The position numbers and the translations under genes are program-made. The notes beneath the pieces were generated by a model. That model was given only the letters and a program-made list of their open reading frames with translations. It was not told the DNA's origin and ran no database searches. Below, one piece after another: positions 19,988 to 28,584 of a stretch of 64,000 nucleotides of DNA (positions within the stretch are counted from its first letter, which is position 1; every line of letters begins with the position of its first letter). Origin of the DNA: Streptomyces sp. NBC_01439 (GTDB lineage: Bacteria > Actinomycetota > Actinomycetes > Streptomycetales > Streptomycetaceae); NCBI RefSeq assembly GCF_036227605.1, contig NZ_CP109487.1:9514284-9578283 (forward strand). The letters are read 5' to 3'.

Positions 19988-20398
19988 ATGACTGCGAAGA
20001 TCACTCGTATCAACCCTGCGCAGCTGCATGAGACGCCCGGCTATCACCACATCACCGTGGTCGAGACCGGTCGTACGGCCTACCTCGCGGGGCAGTGCCC
20101 TCTCGATCGGAGTGGTTCCCTCGTCGGTTCCGGATCGCTCGAGGCGCAAGTCGACCAGGTTGTCGCAAACGCACTCGCTGCCTTGGCTGCCGTCGATTCC
20201 GAGCCGAAACATGTGGTGCGCTCGGTGATCTATGTGCGGAGCGACGACAGGGGCGTTCTGGGCTCCGCTTGGAGTCGGCTCACCGACTCAGCTCTGGGGC
20301 CGGCGTTCACCACCGCCAGCACACTGTTGGGTGTTGCACAACTAGGCTTCACGGGGCAGCTCATTGAAGTGGACCTCACCGTGGCGCTGCCCGACTGA
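19988..20398 (+). CDS. RidA/YjgF/Rid-family protein
   Basis: 136 residues from ATG 19988. Rid fold segments: RINPAQLHETPGYHHITVVE, TAYLAGQCPLDRSGSLVGSG, EAQVDQVVANALAALAAVDS, HVVRSVIYVR, and a C-terminal QLGFTGQLIEVDLTVAL. Canonical RidA has an arginine (R105 in E. coli numbering) in the P-[AT]-R-[ST] motif that hydrolyses enamines/imines. Here the region reads PAFTTASTLLGVAQLG, with no arginine, so it probably belongs to one of the non-deaminase Rid subfamilies. Trimeric cytosolic protein, substrate unknown. Intact. Confidence 0.88.
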   Translation: MTAKITRINPAQLHETPGYHHITVVETGRTAYLAGQCPLDRSGSLVGSGSLEAQVDQVVANALAALAAVDSEPKHVVRSVIYVRSDDRGVLGSAWSRLTDSALGPAFTTASTLLGVAQLGFTGQLIEVDLTVALPD

Positions 20399-20559
20399 GG
20401 CTCTTCGTCTCCAGGTATCGAACCGCGCCCACGGCGCAGGGAAGCGGGAGCCGGATTGGCGCGGGCGGCGGCCGAGGGCGGTGTGCTGGGTGCAGGGCCG
20501 CACCGTCGGAGACACGGCGCCGACGAGGGGTCGGTCCGGGAGGGCGCGCTCGCATCCCA

Positions 20560-20751
20560 GTCCAGCGGGTACTCGGCGACACCGCGCCATCCGCAGGCGC
20601 ACGCTGCCCGGAGTGCGTCGGCGCCTGGCCGGCGGTGGCGGCCGTCGTAGGTCGACCAGTGCGTCGCGGTGGGCACGTTCGGGCCGTTCCCGACCTCGAA
20701 GTACACCGGGCCCGGTTCACCGCCGCCGATGAGGACATGGCCAGGCCTCAC
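20560..20751 (-). pseudogene. AYDG-family fragment, copy 3
   Basis: Minus-strand codons give VLIGGGEPGPVYFEVGNGPN, HWSTYDGRHRRPGADALRAA and CACGWRGVAEYPLDWD, closest to copy 1. After LDWD the similarity ends in unrelated sequence, and upstream the WTVEFGD start is missing. A two-sided truncation lying between ridA and the SUKH gene. Confidence 0.8.
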
Positions 20752-20787
20752 CGACTCATTGTCAGAGCGATGCTCCAGACTTTGCCC

Positions 20788-21423
20788 ATGTCCCTCACCT
20801 CTTCCACAGTTCGGGCGTCATGGGCCCGGATTGATGCTTGGCTTCGCACACACGCTCCGGCCTCCGCCCGGCTTCTCGCTCCTCCTGCCAATCCCGACGA
20901 GGTCGAGAGGGTGCAAGTCGAGATGGCCGTTCGCTTCCCCGAAGACCTGCTGGAATCGCTGGGGTGTCATGACGGGCTCGTCAGCTGGGCCAACATCCTT
21001 CCGGAGCAGCCCCCGATACCTCTCGCCGAGATCGTCTCCTTTTGGCGCATGTCCGTGGAGATCGCAGGGGACGACCCGGACCTCTGCGAACCGCACGAGG
21101 AGGGCGGCGAGCCTTGGTGGCATCCGCAGTGGATCCCGTGGGCCCAGAGTGACGGGGACTCGCAGGTGATCGACATGCGCGAGGGCCCACAGCAAGGCCG
21201 GGTAGGAAGCGCGGCTCATGATGAAACGGCGTCTTTCGCCGACGGATGGCCGTCGCTTTCCGCCTACCTGAACGATGTAGCGGACGTACTCGACCACGGG
21301 GGCACGGTCGGCCCGTGGGCACCGTTCCTGACCACTGACGGCGAACTGTGGTGGTCCTCCGAGGGCGAGACCGAACTGAACGGACTCTCTCTCGCGCCCG
21401 CCCCGACGTCTCAGGGGGGATGA
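20788..21423 (+). CDS. SMI1/KNR4 (SUKH) superfamily protein
   Basis: 211 residues from ATG 20788 (ATGs at 20770 and 20737 are alternatives; none has a strong ribosome-binding site). SUKH features: N-terminal helix (VRASWARIDAWLRTHAP), NPDEVERVQVEMAVRFPEDL followed by LESLGCHDGLVSW (the L-x-x-x-N/H-G motif), EIVSFWRMSVEIAG, then WHPQWIPWAQSDGDSQVIDM, matching the W-I-P-[IV/W]-x-x-x-x-G-D core, and SFADGWPSLSAYLNDVADVL. In bacteria such proteins are frequent immunity proteins of contact-dependent or polymorphic toxins. No matching toxin is adjacent, but HNH nuclease remnants are scattered across the window. Confidence 0.88.
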   Translation: MSLTSSTVRASWARIDAWLRTHAPASARLLAPPANPDEVERVQVEMAVRFPEDLLESLGCHDGLVSWANILPEQPPIPLAEIVSFWRMSVEIAGDDPDLCEPHEEGGEPWWHPQWIPWAQSDGDSQVIDMREGPQQGRVGSAAHDETASFADGWPSLSAYLNDVADVLDHGGTVGPWAPFLTTDGELWWSSEGETELNGLSLAPAPTSQGG

Positions 21424-22227
21424 ACAGTTGATATCCCCTGGGAAGCAACCCGGGCACCGCCGACTGTCGCCCCGGTGCCCTCCGGCATAGCCCGAGATTT
21501 CTTCCTCGAGATCTTCGCCATCCTGCGCTCGGACGCCATGCGCCTACGGGCCCGGTATCGGAGGATTCGGGGACGGGCCCACGGGGCTCCCGCTCAGAGG
21601 CGACGTTGCGTGAGGGCCACCATGAGCCACACGGAGCCCTGTTCATGCGTGGCCGAGCTGCGCAGCCAGGGCTTCGGCAGCGGGTACGGACGCGGCGTGG
21701 CGGTGGGCGACCGGTTCAGGTCCGGTCCCTCCCGGTGATGTCGGGCGGGGTCGGTGGTCGCGTGCATTGGCGGAGGCTCCGGACCCGGAGCAGGTGCGGG
21801 CGGCGTTGCGGGGCCCGATGGGTGCGGGGTGGCGGCGGATTGACTGACGGAGGCCTTGGGGGTGCCGCTGCCGCTGCCGCGGCTGTGCCCGGCGCGGTCG
21901 GCGAGTGGCATCACGCCGGCGATGTCTGCTGCGCTTCACGAGACCAGGACCAGCTCCGTACGGGCCCGGTGGAGAAACTCGGCGACGGGCTTCTCCCGGC
22001 CGCCAGGGGGCGATGGTCGTGGTGATGTCGGCGACGTAGCCGCGGACCCGGGCGGAGGTTCCTGAACAGCGGTGATGCGCTGACCGCTTGAGCCTGCCAT
22101 TGTCGGCCAACAGGCCGCCGACGCGTCCGGGTGACGTAGTCGGCACAGACTGCTATCTGCTATCTGCTATCTGCCATCGGTGAACACCGTCCCGATGGGG
22201 GCGCAACAGTCATTACCGTTCAGTCCC
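21424..22227. other. Gene-poor stretch with a 7-bp tandem microrepeat
   Basis: No protein family recognised on either strand. Near 22148-22180 a short tandem of TGCTATC (three perfect units plus a degenerate fourth, TGCCATC) precedes the hydrolase gene. A 38-codon plus-strand frame beginning ATG 21622 (MSHTEPCSCVAELRSQGFGS) has GAGGG upstream but no other support. Confidence 0.4.
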
Positions 22228-22953
22228 ATGACGACGGTCACCACCCGTACGGTCGAGTATCCGGCCGACAACCTGACGATGATCGGATACCTCGCGCTCC
22301 CGGCCGGCGCCGAGCCTCGGCCCGCCGTCCTGATCGGACCCGAGGGGGTGGGGCTCAGCGACGTCGAGCGCCGCCGGGCCGAGGCTCTGGCCGAGCTGGG
22401 GTACGTGGCGCTGGCCTTCGACCTCCACGGCGGACGCTACTTGGAAGACCCAGAGGAAATGTTGGCCCGGTGCATGCCGCTGCTCGCCGACCCTGACCGG
22501 ATGCGAGACATCGGTCACGCAGCGCTCGACGTGTTGCGCGCCGAACCACGGGCCGACCTCGACCGGACCGCCGCCGTCGGCTACGGCACCGGGGGCGCAG
22601 TCGCACTCGAGCTCGGTCGCGATGGCGTCGACCTGCGTGCGATTGGGACGGTCAACGCACTGACGACGGGCCGACCGGGCGAGGCGGCACGCATTCGCTG
22701 CCCGGTGTGGGCCGGGGTCGGTTCGGAAGACCTGATCATGCCGCCCGCGCAACGGGTCGCGTTCACCGAAGAGATGCAGGCCGCGGGCATCGACTGGCGC
22801 CTCACGGTCTACGGGGGAGCCCTTCACGCCTTCCACCACCCACCGGTCGACCACACCGTGCCTCCCGGCGTCGGCTACCACCCACGGCACGCACAGCGAG
22901 CCTGGCGTGACATCGTCGCCCTGCTCGCCGAGTGTCTGCCGATCACGGATTGA
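22228..22953 (+). CDS. Dienelactone-hydrolase-family protein lacking the catalytic cysteine
   Basis: 241 residues from ATG 22228. Alpha/beta-hydrolase layout: PRPAVLIGPEGVGLSDVERR, LGYVALAFDLHGGRYLEDPE, then the nucleophile elbow AAVGYGTGGAVALELG (residues ~116-130), the acid strand AGVGSEDLIMPPAQRVAFTE and the histidine in YGGALHAFHHP. The canonical elbow is G-Y-C-x-G-G; here position 120 is glycine (GGC codon). The Asp and His positions are kept. Either the protein has lost hydrolase activity or uses another mechanism. No operon partners; the frame is intact, which argues that the product is maintained. Confidence 0.85.
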   Translation: MTTVTTRTVEYPADNLTMIGYLALPAGAEPRPAVLIGPEGVGLSDVERRRAEALAELGYVALAFDLHGGRYLEDPEEMLARCMPLLADPDRMRDIGHAALDVLRAEPRADLDRTAAVGYGTGGAVALELGRDGVDLRAIGTVNALTTGRPGEAARIRCPVWAGVGSEDLIMPPAQRVAFTEEMQAAGIDWRLTVYGGALHAFHHPPVDHTVPPGVGYHPRHAQRAWRDIVALLAECLPITD

Positions 22954-22972
22954 TCCGATCGGCTCCTGATGC

Positions 22973-23115
22973 TCACTCCTGCCCGTTGTCGCCCTCGTCC
23001 AGTTCGGGCGCGTCCGGGTCTCGCAACGGCCGCCGGGCGCCGTCGGCCGGGGTGGAGGCGGTTACGCAGTAGCGGCCGAGCAGGTGCAGGTTACGGTGCT
23101 TGAGCGGGGACAGGC
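22973..23115 (-). pseudogene. C-terminal tail of a Tn3-family transposase
   Basis: About 47 codons, EEGLSPLKHRNLHLLGRYCV then GARRPLRDPDAPELDEGDNG and a stop, match the very end of Tn3-family transposases (L-S-P-L-x-x-x-x-x-x-x-LGRY and RPLRDP). The rest of the gene is replaced by an IS481 fragment on the opposite strand. No terminal repeat seen. Confidence 0.75.
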
Positions 23116-23189
23116 CTTCCTCCCGCCCGCACCACAGCCCTCGCCGGACGGCGACCCGCACCGAACGGCGGATCATCAACGTCCGTCTC

Positions 23190-23887
23190 ACCCGCTGGTG
23201 AGGACCGGCCCGCATCGCCGGATTGCTGAACGTGCCCGCCTCCACCCTTCACCGTGTCCTGGTCCGCTACCGGATCGCCCGCCTGACACATCTGGACAGG
23301 ACCACCAGCCGCGTCATACGCCGCTACCAACGCGAACGCCCAGGCGAGCTGGTCCACGTCGACATCAAAAAGCTCGCGAACATCCCCGATGGCGGGGGCC
23401 ACAGGGTGCTGGGCCGACCGGCGGGCCGCAAGACCAAGTCCGGCGTCGGCTACCAGTACATCCACACCGCGGTCGACGACCACCCCCGCCCCGCCTACAG
23501 CGAGATCCACGCCGACGAGAAGAAGGAAACCGCCACCGCGTTCTGGAGCAGGGCCCATGCCTACTACGCCAGCGTCGGGATCACCGTCGAACGCGTCCTG
23601 ACCGACAACGGTTCCTGCTGCAAATCCCACACCTGGCGCGATGCCCTGGCAGCGGCCGGGATCACCCACAAGCGAACCCGGCCCTACCGCCCCCAGACCA
23701 ACGGCAAGGTCGAGCGCCTCAACCGCACCCTGCTCGACGAATGGGCCTACGCCCGCCCCTACCGATCAGCGCAGGAACGACGTAAAGCGTTCCCCAGTGG
23801 CTGCACTCCTACAATCGCCACCGCGGACACACCGCGCTCGCAGGCAAACCACCCGCCAGCCGCGTCCCCAGCCTCACTGGGCAATAA
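23190..23887 (+). pseudogene. IS481-family transposase, 5'-truncated and frameshifted
   Basis: DDE integrase core visible: RPGELVHVDIKKLANIPDGG (first D), GYQYIHTAVDDHPRPAYSEI, VERVLTDNGSCCKSHTWRDA (second D), RPYRPQTNGKVERLNRTLLD (catalytic E). The N-terminal helix-turn-helix is largely gone; upstream residues (RIAGLLNVPASTLHRVLVRY) are only partly preserved. Near 23790 the frame shifts and continues WLHSYNRHRGHTALAGKPPA to TAA 23885-23887. Inactive copy. Confidence 0.85.
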
Positions 23888-23889
23888 AC

Positions 23890-24489
23890 CTAGTCGTCGA
23901 TCCCTAGGTCAGAGCGCATGGCCACTTTCAGCGATCCCAGGTGGATCCAGACCTCCTGGTGGAGTTCATCTTCCAGGGAGCCGAGTTCTTCCAGGTACGC
24001 GGAGGGTTCCGCACCGTACCGCTTGAGCTTGCCGTACGCAGCGTTCATGTGGCTCTTGGCTGTGTTCGATGCTTGCAACACTGCACCCGGAACGATCATC
24101 TGAGACTCTGCGTAGATGTCCCGGTAGGAGAGCCTGGCCGTCTCCAAGTTCCCCCGGGTCGTGTCGACGTCCGCGCCGCATCGAAGTGCGTGGGCATAGC
24201 GGGTCATCGCAGTCAGGTACTGGCGCGAAGCGGTGTTCAGCGCGACGTAGCAGGCGCGGCGTCGTTCGAGGCTCTCGCTCTGCCATTGTCTGGCCTGCTC
24301 GGCGCGGAGCAGCTCCTCGGCATGACCACGCTCTTCACGCTGTTGTTCAGCGGCGGCCTGCAGCTCCATTCGCTTGGTTCGGTCCGCCCGGTTCTGCGTC
24401 AGCAGCGCGGCCCCCAGTGTGCCCACCACGCCAACCATGGCGATCAGTAGCCCAGTCCAACCAGCTCCCACGACGCCCCCTTCGTGCAT
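23890..24489 (-). CDS. Membrane-anchored coiled-coil protein (unknown function)
   Basis: 199 residues from ATG 24489-24487. One N-terminal membrane helix (GAGWTGLLIAMVGVVGTLGA), then a short linker QNRADRTKRMELQAAAEQQR leading into a charged helix (~35-80) and a helical C-terminal domain (RRACYVALNTASRQYLTAMT, AKSHMNAAYGKLKRYGAEPS, SLEDELHQEVWIHLGSLKVA). Small proteins of this build are common hypothetical proteins in Streptomyces. Its stop lies three bases from the end of the IS481 remnant. Upstream on the same strand are the broken SLOG-like and XRE genes. Confidence 0.75.
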   Translation of the reverse strand: MHEGGVVGAGWTGLLIAMVGVVGTLGAALLTQNRADRTKRMELQAAAEQQREERGHAEELLRAEQARQWQSESLERRRACYVALNTASRQYLTAMTRYAHALRCGADVDTTRGNLETARLSYRDIYAESQMIVPGAVLQASNTAKSHMNAAYGKLKRYGAEPSAYLEELGSLEDELHQEVWIHLGSLKVAMRSDLGIDD

Positions 24490-24599
24490 TCGGAAGATCG
24501 CCCCCCTCGCGGTCAAGGCGCTCCTCCTGTGCGTCACAGGTCCCGAGAGAGGGCTCCGACCATCCTGACGGGGGCACGCGTCCGGCACGCCCCGAACGC

Positions 24600-25092
24600 G
24601 CAAGGAGCCCACCCCGGCTCCGACCACGTTGCTCCGGTCGGCCAGAGCACGCGTACGGGGTGCCGGTGCGTTCGGCGCAGGCGACGACGTCGGCGGTTCC
24701 GCCGTAGCCCCAGGCCGGCTTGCCGTTCCAGACAGCGAGGAAGAGGTCGGAGAGGCCGACGAGAACTTCGCTGCCTGCCATGTGTGCTGTGGAGTCGGGG
24801 GTGGTCATGCCGGTGTGGTGGACCTCGATGGTCGCGTGGTGGAGGCGGTCGTAGACGGGCCAGTGGGCTTCGGGCAGGTTCTGCCGGTACTCGTGTGCCG
24901 GGACCACGGCTTCGAGGCGGCCGCCGTGCGCGAGGATGGTTTCCGCCCACCACGCATCGGGGCCGTCCGCGGTGCAGGACACCGCAATGAGCTCTCCCGC
25001 GGGGAACTCGCGGACGTCCTGTTCCAGGAGCGTTGCACCTGTGCGTCGACCTCGGCTTTCAGGCCCCGTTGCCCGGCGATCCCCACCCCCAT
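24600..25092 (-). pseudogene. Rossmann-fold SLOG-like protein, two frameshifts
   Basis: ATG 25092 starts MGVGIAGQRGLKAEVDAQVQ. A one-base deletion near 25030 then moves the frame to ADGPDAWWAETILAHGGRLE, VVPAHEYRQNLPEAHWPVYD, HMAGSEVLVGLSDLFLAVWN and GKPAWGYGGTADVVACAERT. A second deletion near 24645 shifts it to PVRVLWPTGATW. The G-x-x-G-H/Q-R start, the W-x-G-x-x-A-x-GYGGTADVV motif and length match actinobacterial proteins related to the nucleotide-sensing SLOG/LOG superfamily, usually adjacent to an XRE regulator, as here. Confidence 0.7.
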
Positions 25093-25115
25093 ACCCAACC
25101 CCCTTCTTTCGTTCG

Positions 25116-26274
25116 CTACATGTAGACGTCGTGCAGGCACTCGTCGAACTGTCGCACCACCTTTGGTGGGGAGGAGAGCGTGACGGCAGCGGGCCGCCCC
25201 GACCGGTCGAATGCGGCCTCGATCCGGCCGGCCGCGAGGTGTCCGGCAGCCAGGTCCAGGACGATCAGGGCGCCCTGTCTATCGGTACCGCCCGCGAGCG
25301 CCTCGGTCTCGGCGGACAGCACCCAGTCCGGCCGCTCCAGCTTGGCCCGCAGGCGACCCGGGCCGCGGCCACCTTCTCGGGCCCGAAGCGGAACACCCAC
25401 GGCCACGGAGGCGGGTCGGCCGGGAGAGCCTCGGCCGCCGATCGGCATCGGGTCAACGCCCGGTCCCCAGCGGACCCGTCGCCGCCGGCGGCGTGCGAGA
25501 GGGCTTCCACGGATGACAGCCACGCGTCCGTGACCGGCGGGCGCTGCGGTCCGAGGACCTCGCGCGCCCGCGCGGCGAGGCTGAGGGCCTGGGGCCGTTT
25601 CCGGTGTGGGCCTCGAACTGCGCGAGGCTGCCGATCTGGTAGGCGGCCAGGGGCGGGTCGCCCGCCGTACGGGCGGCGCGGATGGCGGAGCCGTACCAGG
25701 TGCGGGCGGACCCGTGGTCGCCCATGTCCCACGCCAGCCACCCGGCCAGGCTCGCGGTTTCACAGCCGGCCGCGGCCAGCCGTGCCCGGTGGGCGTCCGA
25801 GCGGGCATCACGGCTCACGGACTGGATCAGCCTCAGATGGGCGTGCATGCTCTCGGAGAGCTCCCGCGACGGGGCCGAGCCGTCCAGCCGACGCAACGCG
25901 GTGGTGTTCAGGCGCAGGGCGGCGCTCTGACCGCCGTCGGCATCGGCCGGTGCCGACGGGGGAGTAGTGGCCGCCGCCGCGACGGCGAACCCGAGCAGGT
26001 TGCGGCGTTCCACGTCCTGGGATCCGTCCTGTAACGCGTGCTGGTCGGCGAGTCCGACCAGCGGCGGCGGGATCTGTAGACGGGCGGCCACCCGGGCGAG
26101 GACGTCCATGCGGTAGGCGCTCGTTCCGTGTTGCTCCAGACGGGACACCGCCGGCTGCGACAGCCCGCAGACCTGCCGCTGCGTCAGCTGCGCCGACGTC
26201 CTGGCCAGTTCGATGACGCGACCGTAGTTCCCGTCGCGGGCCGTGGCCCGCACTTCCGGAGCCCTGAGATCCAC
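25116..26274 (-). pseudogene. XRE helix-turn-helix regulator with TPR-like region, frameshifted
   Basis: ATG 26274 starts MDLRAPEVRATARDGNYGRV. Helix-turn-helix at ~25-70 (ARTSAQLTQRQVCGLSQPAV, SRLEQHGTSAYRMDVLARVA), slightly shortened in the first turn. Then a TPR-type helical domain (RRNLLGFAVAAAATTPPSAP, AAYQIGSLAQFEAHTGNG). Near 25600 coding shifts frame (SLAARAREVLGPQRPPVTDA, FRFGPEKVAAARVACG), and near 25345 it shifts again (ERPDWVLSAETEALAGGTDR to QFDECLHDVYM). It would have regulated the SLOG-like gene 24 bases downstream. Frameshifts lie in GC-rich runs. Confidence 0.75.
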
Positions 26275-26317
26275 CGGCTCACTTCCCCCACGCTACGGCT
26301 GTGGATGCGCCATGGCG

Positions 26318-26585
26318 GCCCCTGATCGGCGGTGAAGAGCCAGGACCTCTGTACTGTCGATGTCGGGAGCAGTCCGAACGTGCCGTCGACGACGCATTGG
26401 ACGGCCTACGACGGCCGCTTGCGCCGCCCCCGCCCCCGCCCCCGCGCCCGAAGCCCTCCGCGCGACCTGCGCCTGCGGCACGGCTGGCGCGGCGCCGCCG
26501 AATACCCGCTCGACTGGGCGACGATCGGCGACCAGCCTCTGTACGAAGCGGATGTCAACCTTGCATGGCGGAACGCCGGTCTGGT
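26318..26585 (+). pseudogene. AYDG-family fragment, copy 4
   Basis: Recognisable but scrambled: LIGGEEPGPLY, then in another frame VDVGSSPNVPSTTHWTAYDG, a CG-rich expansion of a CGCCCC unit around 26428-26452, and HGWRGAAEYPLDWATIGDQP leading to LYEADVNL. Both ends are missing and at least two frame changes are needed. Remnant only. Confidence 0.75.
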
Positions 26586-26674
26586 GATGGAACCTCAATG
26601 GGCGGGCGGTCGGGGCGTGCAGGCGGGGTGTGATGAACTGACGTTTCGTTTATCGAAGGTCGGAGGGGGAAGAC

Positions 26675-27088
26675 GTGGCAGCCGAAGAGACGGCCCTGGA
26701 GGGGTCCGTTCCCGTAGATGGCGCATCGGGGCGGGCGGAGAAGGCCCGCCGGGACGCCCGCCGGATCGAACGGTGGTCCATCGCGTGGATGCTCCTGGCC
26801 ATGGCGGTCTGGGGATTCTTCGTCTTCCTCATGGTCGCCGACTACGGTCCGGAGACACCGTCGCACCGGGGGAGCAGCAGTTTGTGCCGCGGCCCGTTGG
26901 TCGAGCCGTGGCCTGGCAGCATGACCTGCCGCGACGCCGAGCTGCGCCAGTGGCCAGCGCTTCTGGGCATCCTCGCGCTGGCGGTCGTATCGACAGTGCT
27001 CGCCGCGGCGACCACGGTGTATGCCAAGGTTCTCTCGCGCTTGGCTCCCGGCGGCGAGCTCGTCGTGGAGCAGCAGGGCCGAACCTGA
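26675..27088 (+). CDS. Two-helix membrane protein (unknown function)
   Basis: 137 residues from GTG 26675, preceded by GGAGGGGGAAGAC, a strong ribosome-binding site. Charged N-terminus (SGRAEKARRDARRIERWSIA), first membrane helix AWMLLAMAVWGFFVFLMVAD, an external loop with two cysteines (SLCRGPLVEPWPGSMTCRD), second helix WPALLGILALAVVSTVLAAA, and a short cytosolic tail. The paired cysteines between the helices could form a disulfide. No family recognised. It starts 90 bases after AYDG fragment 4 on the same strand. Confidence 0.75.
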   Translation: MAAEETALEGSVPVDGASGRAEKARRDARRIERWSIAWMLLAMAVWGFFVFLMVADYGPETPSHRGSSSLCRGPLVEPWPGSMTCRDAELRQWPALLGILALAVVSTVLAAATTVYAKVLSRLAPGGELVVEQQGRT

Positions 27089-27677
27089 CACGAAGAGCTC
27101 GGGTTCTGTTGCGGGGGCAGCGCGCCTGCAGCTGCAGTTATGGCCAGGGGCAGGAGTGCGTCACGCCTGCGCCTAGGCGCATGGCGTGCATAGCGGTGCC
27201 GGACCCAGAGGTGATCGCAGGACCCCGCTCCGCCCAGCACGGGAGTGGGGTGGCGCGTCCTGCGCGGCGGGTGCGGTCTGGTCGTCGACACGGACGAAGT
27301 CGACGCTGGGGTCGTACGGGGCGCGACGCCCTCCGTAATGGCGCCCTGGTCCGCGTCTCCGGAGGCTGGCCCAGCCACCTACCGTCGCGCTCACGAACCG
27401 GCTGGCCCAGGCAACACGGTCGGTACGGCGACCGCTCTGCCGGGTAGGCCGACGGCGGCACCGAGCAGGAAGACCCCGGCCCCCAACGGCTCCACACCCA
27501 CCAGTACCCACGTGCCCCCGGCAGGTGAATCCCAACATCGACGATCTGTCGCACCGCTCCCGGTCGAACGACTCCGACCGATAGGCGGTGCTCCAGGGTT
27601 CCCACCGATATTGCGGACGCGAGCAACCGGAAGATCAACACGCCGGCGGTGGCCGTCGGTGCGGCCGGCCCTGTGGG
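27089..27677. other. Gene-poor stretch with possible decayed membrane protein
   Basis: No intact gene. On the minus strand near 27394-27520 a hydrophobic run (GTWVLVGVEPLGAGVFLLGA) is in one frame and plausible flanking residues in others, suggesting a degraded small membrane protein. Nothing else is recognised. Confidence 0.3.
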
Positions 27678-27958
27678 TCAGACGGCGGGTTCGAAGGTGA
27701 TCCGGGCGTTGGGGCAGCCGGCCGCGTACCGCAGGAGCGCCTCGCGTTCGGCGGGGTCGACGGCGAGGCCCCAGCGGTGCTTGGTGGTGACCCATTCGCC
27801 GAGGTAGCGGCAGTGGACCGCGGGCATCGGCGTCCAGGTGGCCGGGGCCTGGTCGGACTTCTGACGATTGGAGCGGACGGTGACGCCGACGAGGGTGACG
27901 TCCGAGCCCAAGTCGTTGGCGTAGCGGCGCCGGCGTTCGGTGGTCCAGCCGTACCCGC
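27678..27958 (-). pseudogene. 3' half of a secreted HNH (DUF1524-type) nuclease gene, remnant 1
   Basis: Minus-strand codons: GYGWTTERRRRYANDLGSDV, TLVGVTVRSNRQKSDQAPAT, VHCRYLGEWVTTKHRWGLAV, AEREALLRYAAGC, then TGA. This is the C-terminal half of small exported nucleases whose N-terminal half carries the D-I-D-H-M-V-P-L-x-E catalytic motif; that half is absent. The 5' edge of the remnant abuts the conserved boundary sequence at 27959-27997. A possible internal start at 27911 has no support. Confidence 0.8.
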
Positions 27959-27997
27959 CACTTGGCGGGGAGCGCCATTCGAGACGTGCGGCATTCC
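27959..27997 (-). repeat. Conserved boundary element, copy 1
   Basis: Read on the minus strand from 27997: GGAATGCCGCACGTCTCGAA then TGGCGCTCCCCGCCA, running directly into the HNH 3' half. One of five copies of a ~38-bp sequence whose consensus begins GGAATRCCGCAYGGTTCGAA. Confidence 0.75.
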
Positions 27998-28022
27998 AGA
28001 TCCCGCGTCACTGTGCACCCCG

Positions 28023-28505
28023 TCAGGGGCTAGCCGCTTCCTTCGGATCACCGCTGCGATTCTCCTCGGCCAAGGCGAGGGCGGCCTCGCGCATGACGGC
28101 AACTGTTCCCGTGAGCCAGCGGCCGACAGCGGCCAGTTCGGACTCGTCGAGGCCTTGCACCACTTCGGCCATCCCCGCCGTCATCGGGGCCATGGCCGCA
28201 CCCAGGACGCGGCGGTGCGCGGCTGTGGCGGTCAGGGTGAACCGGCGGCGGTCGCCGGGATCCCTGGCGCGTTCGACGTATCCGAGCGCGGCCAGCCGGT
28301 CGATGATCTTGGTGATGGCAGCGTTGCTGAGGCCGGTTTCACCCACGAGCCGACCGGGAGTGGTGCCGGGAGTGCGGGCGATGATGCCGAGCACCTTGTG
28401 CTCGGTGGCGTTGACGTGCAGGCGGGCCGCGAGCTGCTCGTGGTAGAGCACCACCCACAGGCTGAGCTCGTGGCCCAGCGCGGCGCCGTCCCGTTCGGTA
28501 CTCAT
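28023..28505 (-). CDS. MarR-family transcriptional regulator
   Basis: 160 residues from ATG 28505-28503. Winged-helix features: HELSLWVVLYHEQLAARLHV, ATEHKVLGIIARTPGTTPGR, the recognition helix region TGLSNAAITKIIDRLAALGY, and the wing VERARDPGDRRRFTLTATAA with the conserved D-x-R-[SR] motif. C-terminal dimerisation helices follow. It is transcribed divergently from a membrane-protein gene (28585), and the 79-bp gap holds a striking nested palindrome, almost certainly its operator. So it probably represses itself and the neighbour. Intact; the inducing ligand is unknown. Confidence 0.93.
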   Translation of the reverse strand: MSTERDGAALGHELSLWVVLYHEQLAARLHVNATEHKVLGIIARTPGTTPGRLVGETGLSNAAITKIIDRLAALGYVERARDPGDRRRFTLTATAAHRRVLGAAMAPMTAGMAEVVQGLDESELAAVGRWLTGTVAVMREAALALAEENRSGDPKEAASP

Positions 28506-28523
28506 GCCGGCCAGCGTACAAGT

Positions 28524-28564
28524 CTTTCACTTTGGTGAAAAAAACTACTTCACCAAAGTGAAAG
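28524..28564. promoter_or_regulatory. Nested palindromic MarR operator
   Basis: Two 16-bp arms, CTTTCACTTTGGTGAA (28524-28539) and its exact reverse complement (28549-28564), separated by 9 bp. Each arm is itself a dyad (TTCAC-NNNN-GTGAA), so this is a pair of operator half-units arranged as a larger palindrome. It is located 19 bp upstream of the marR start and 20 bp upstream of the divergent gene. Confidence 0.88.
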
Positions 28565-28584
28565 GATGTGATGGGATCAGCCGC

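Noticed and set aside
24534..24953. Arg/Pro-rich minus-strand frame overlapping the SLOG-like gene
   Set aside because: Only its last segment (PVRVLWPTGATW) belongs to the SLOG-like protein after a frameshift; the rest is a shadow frame.
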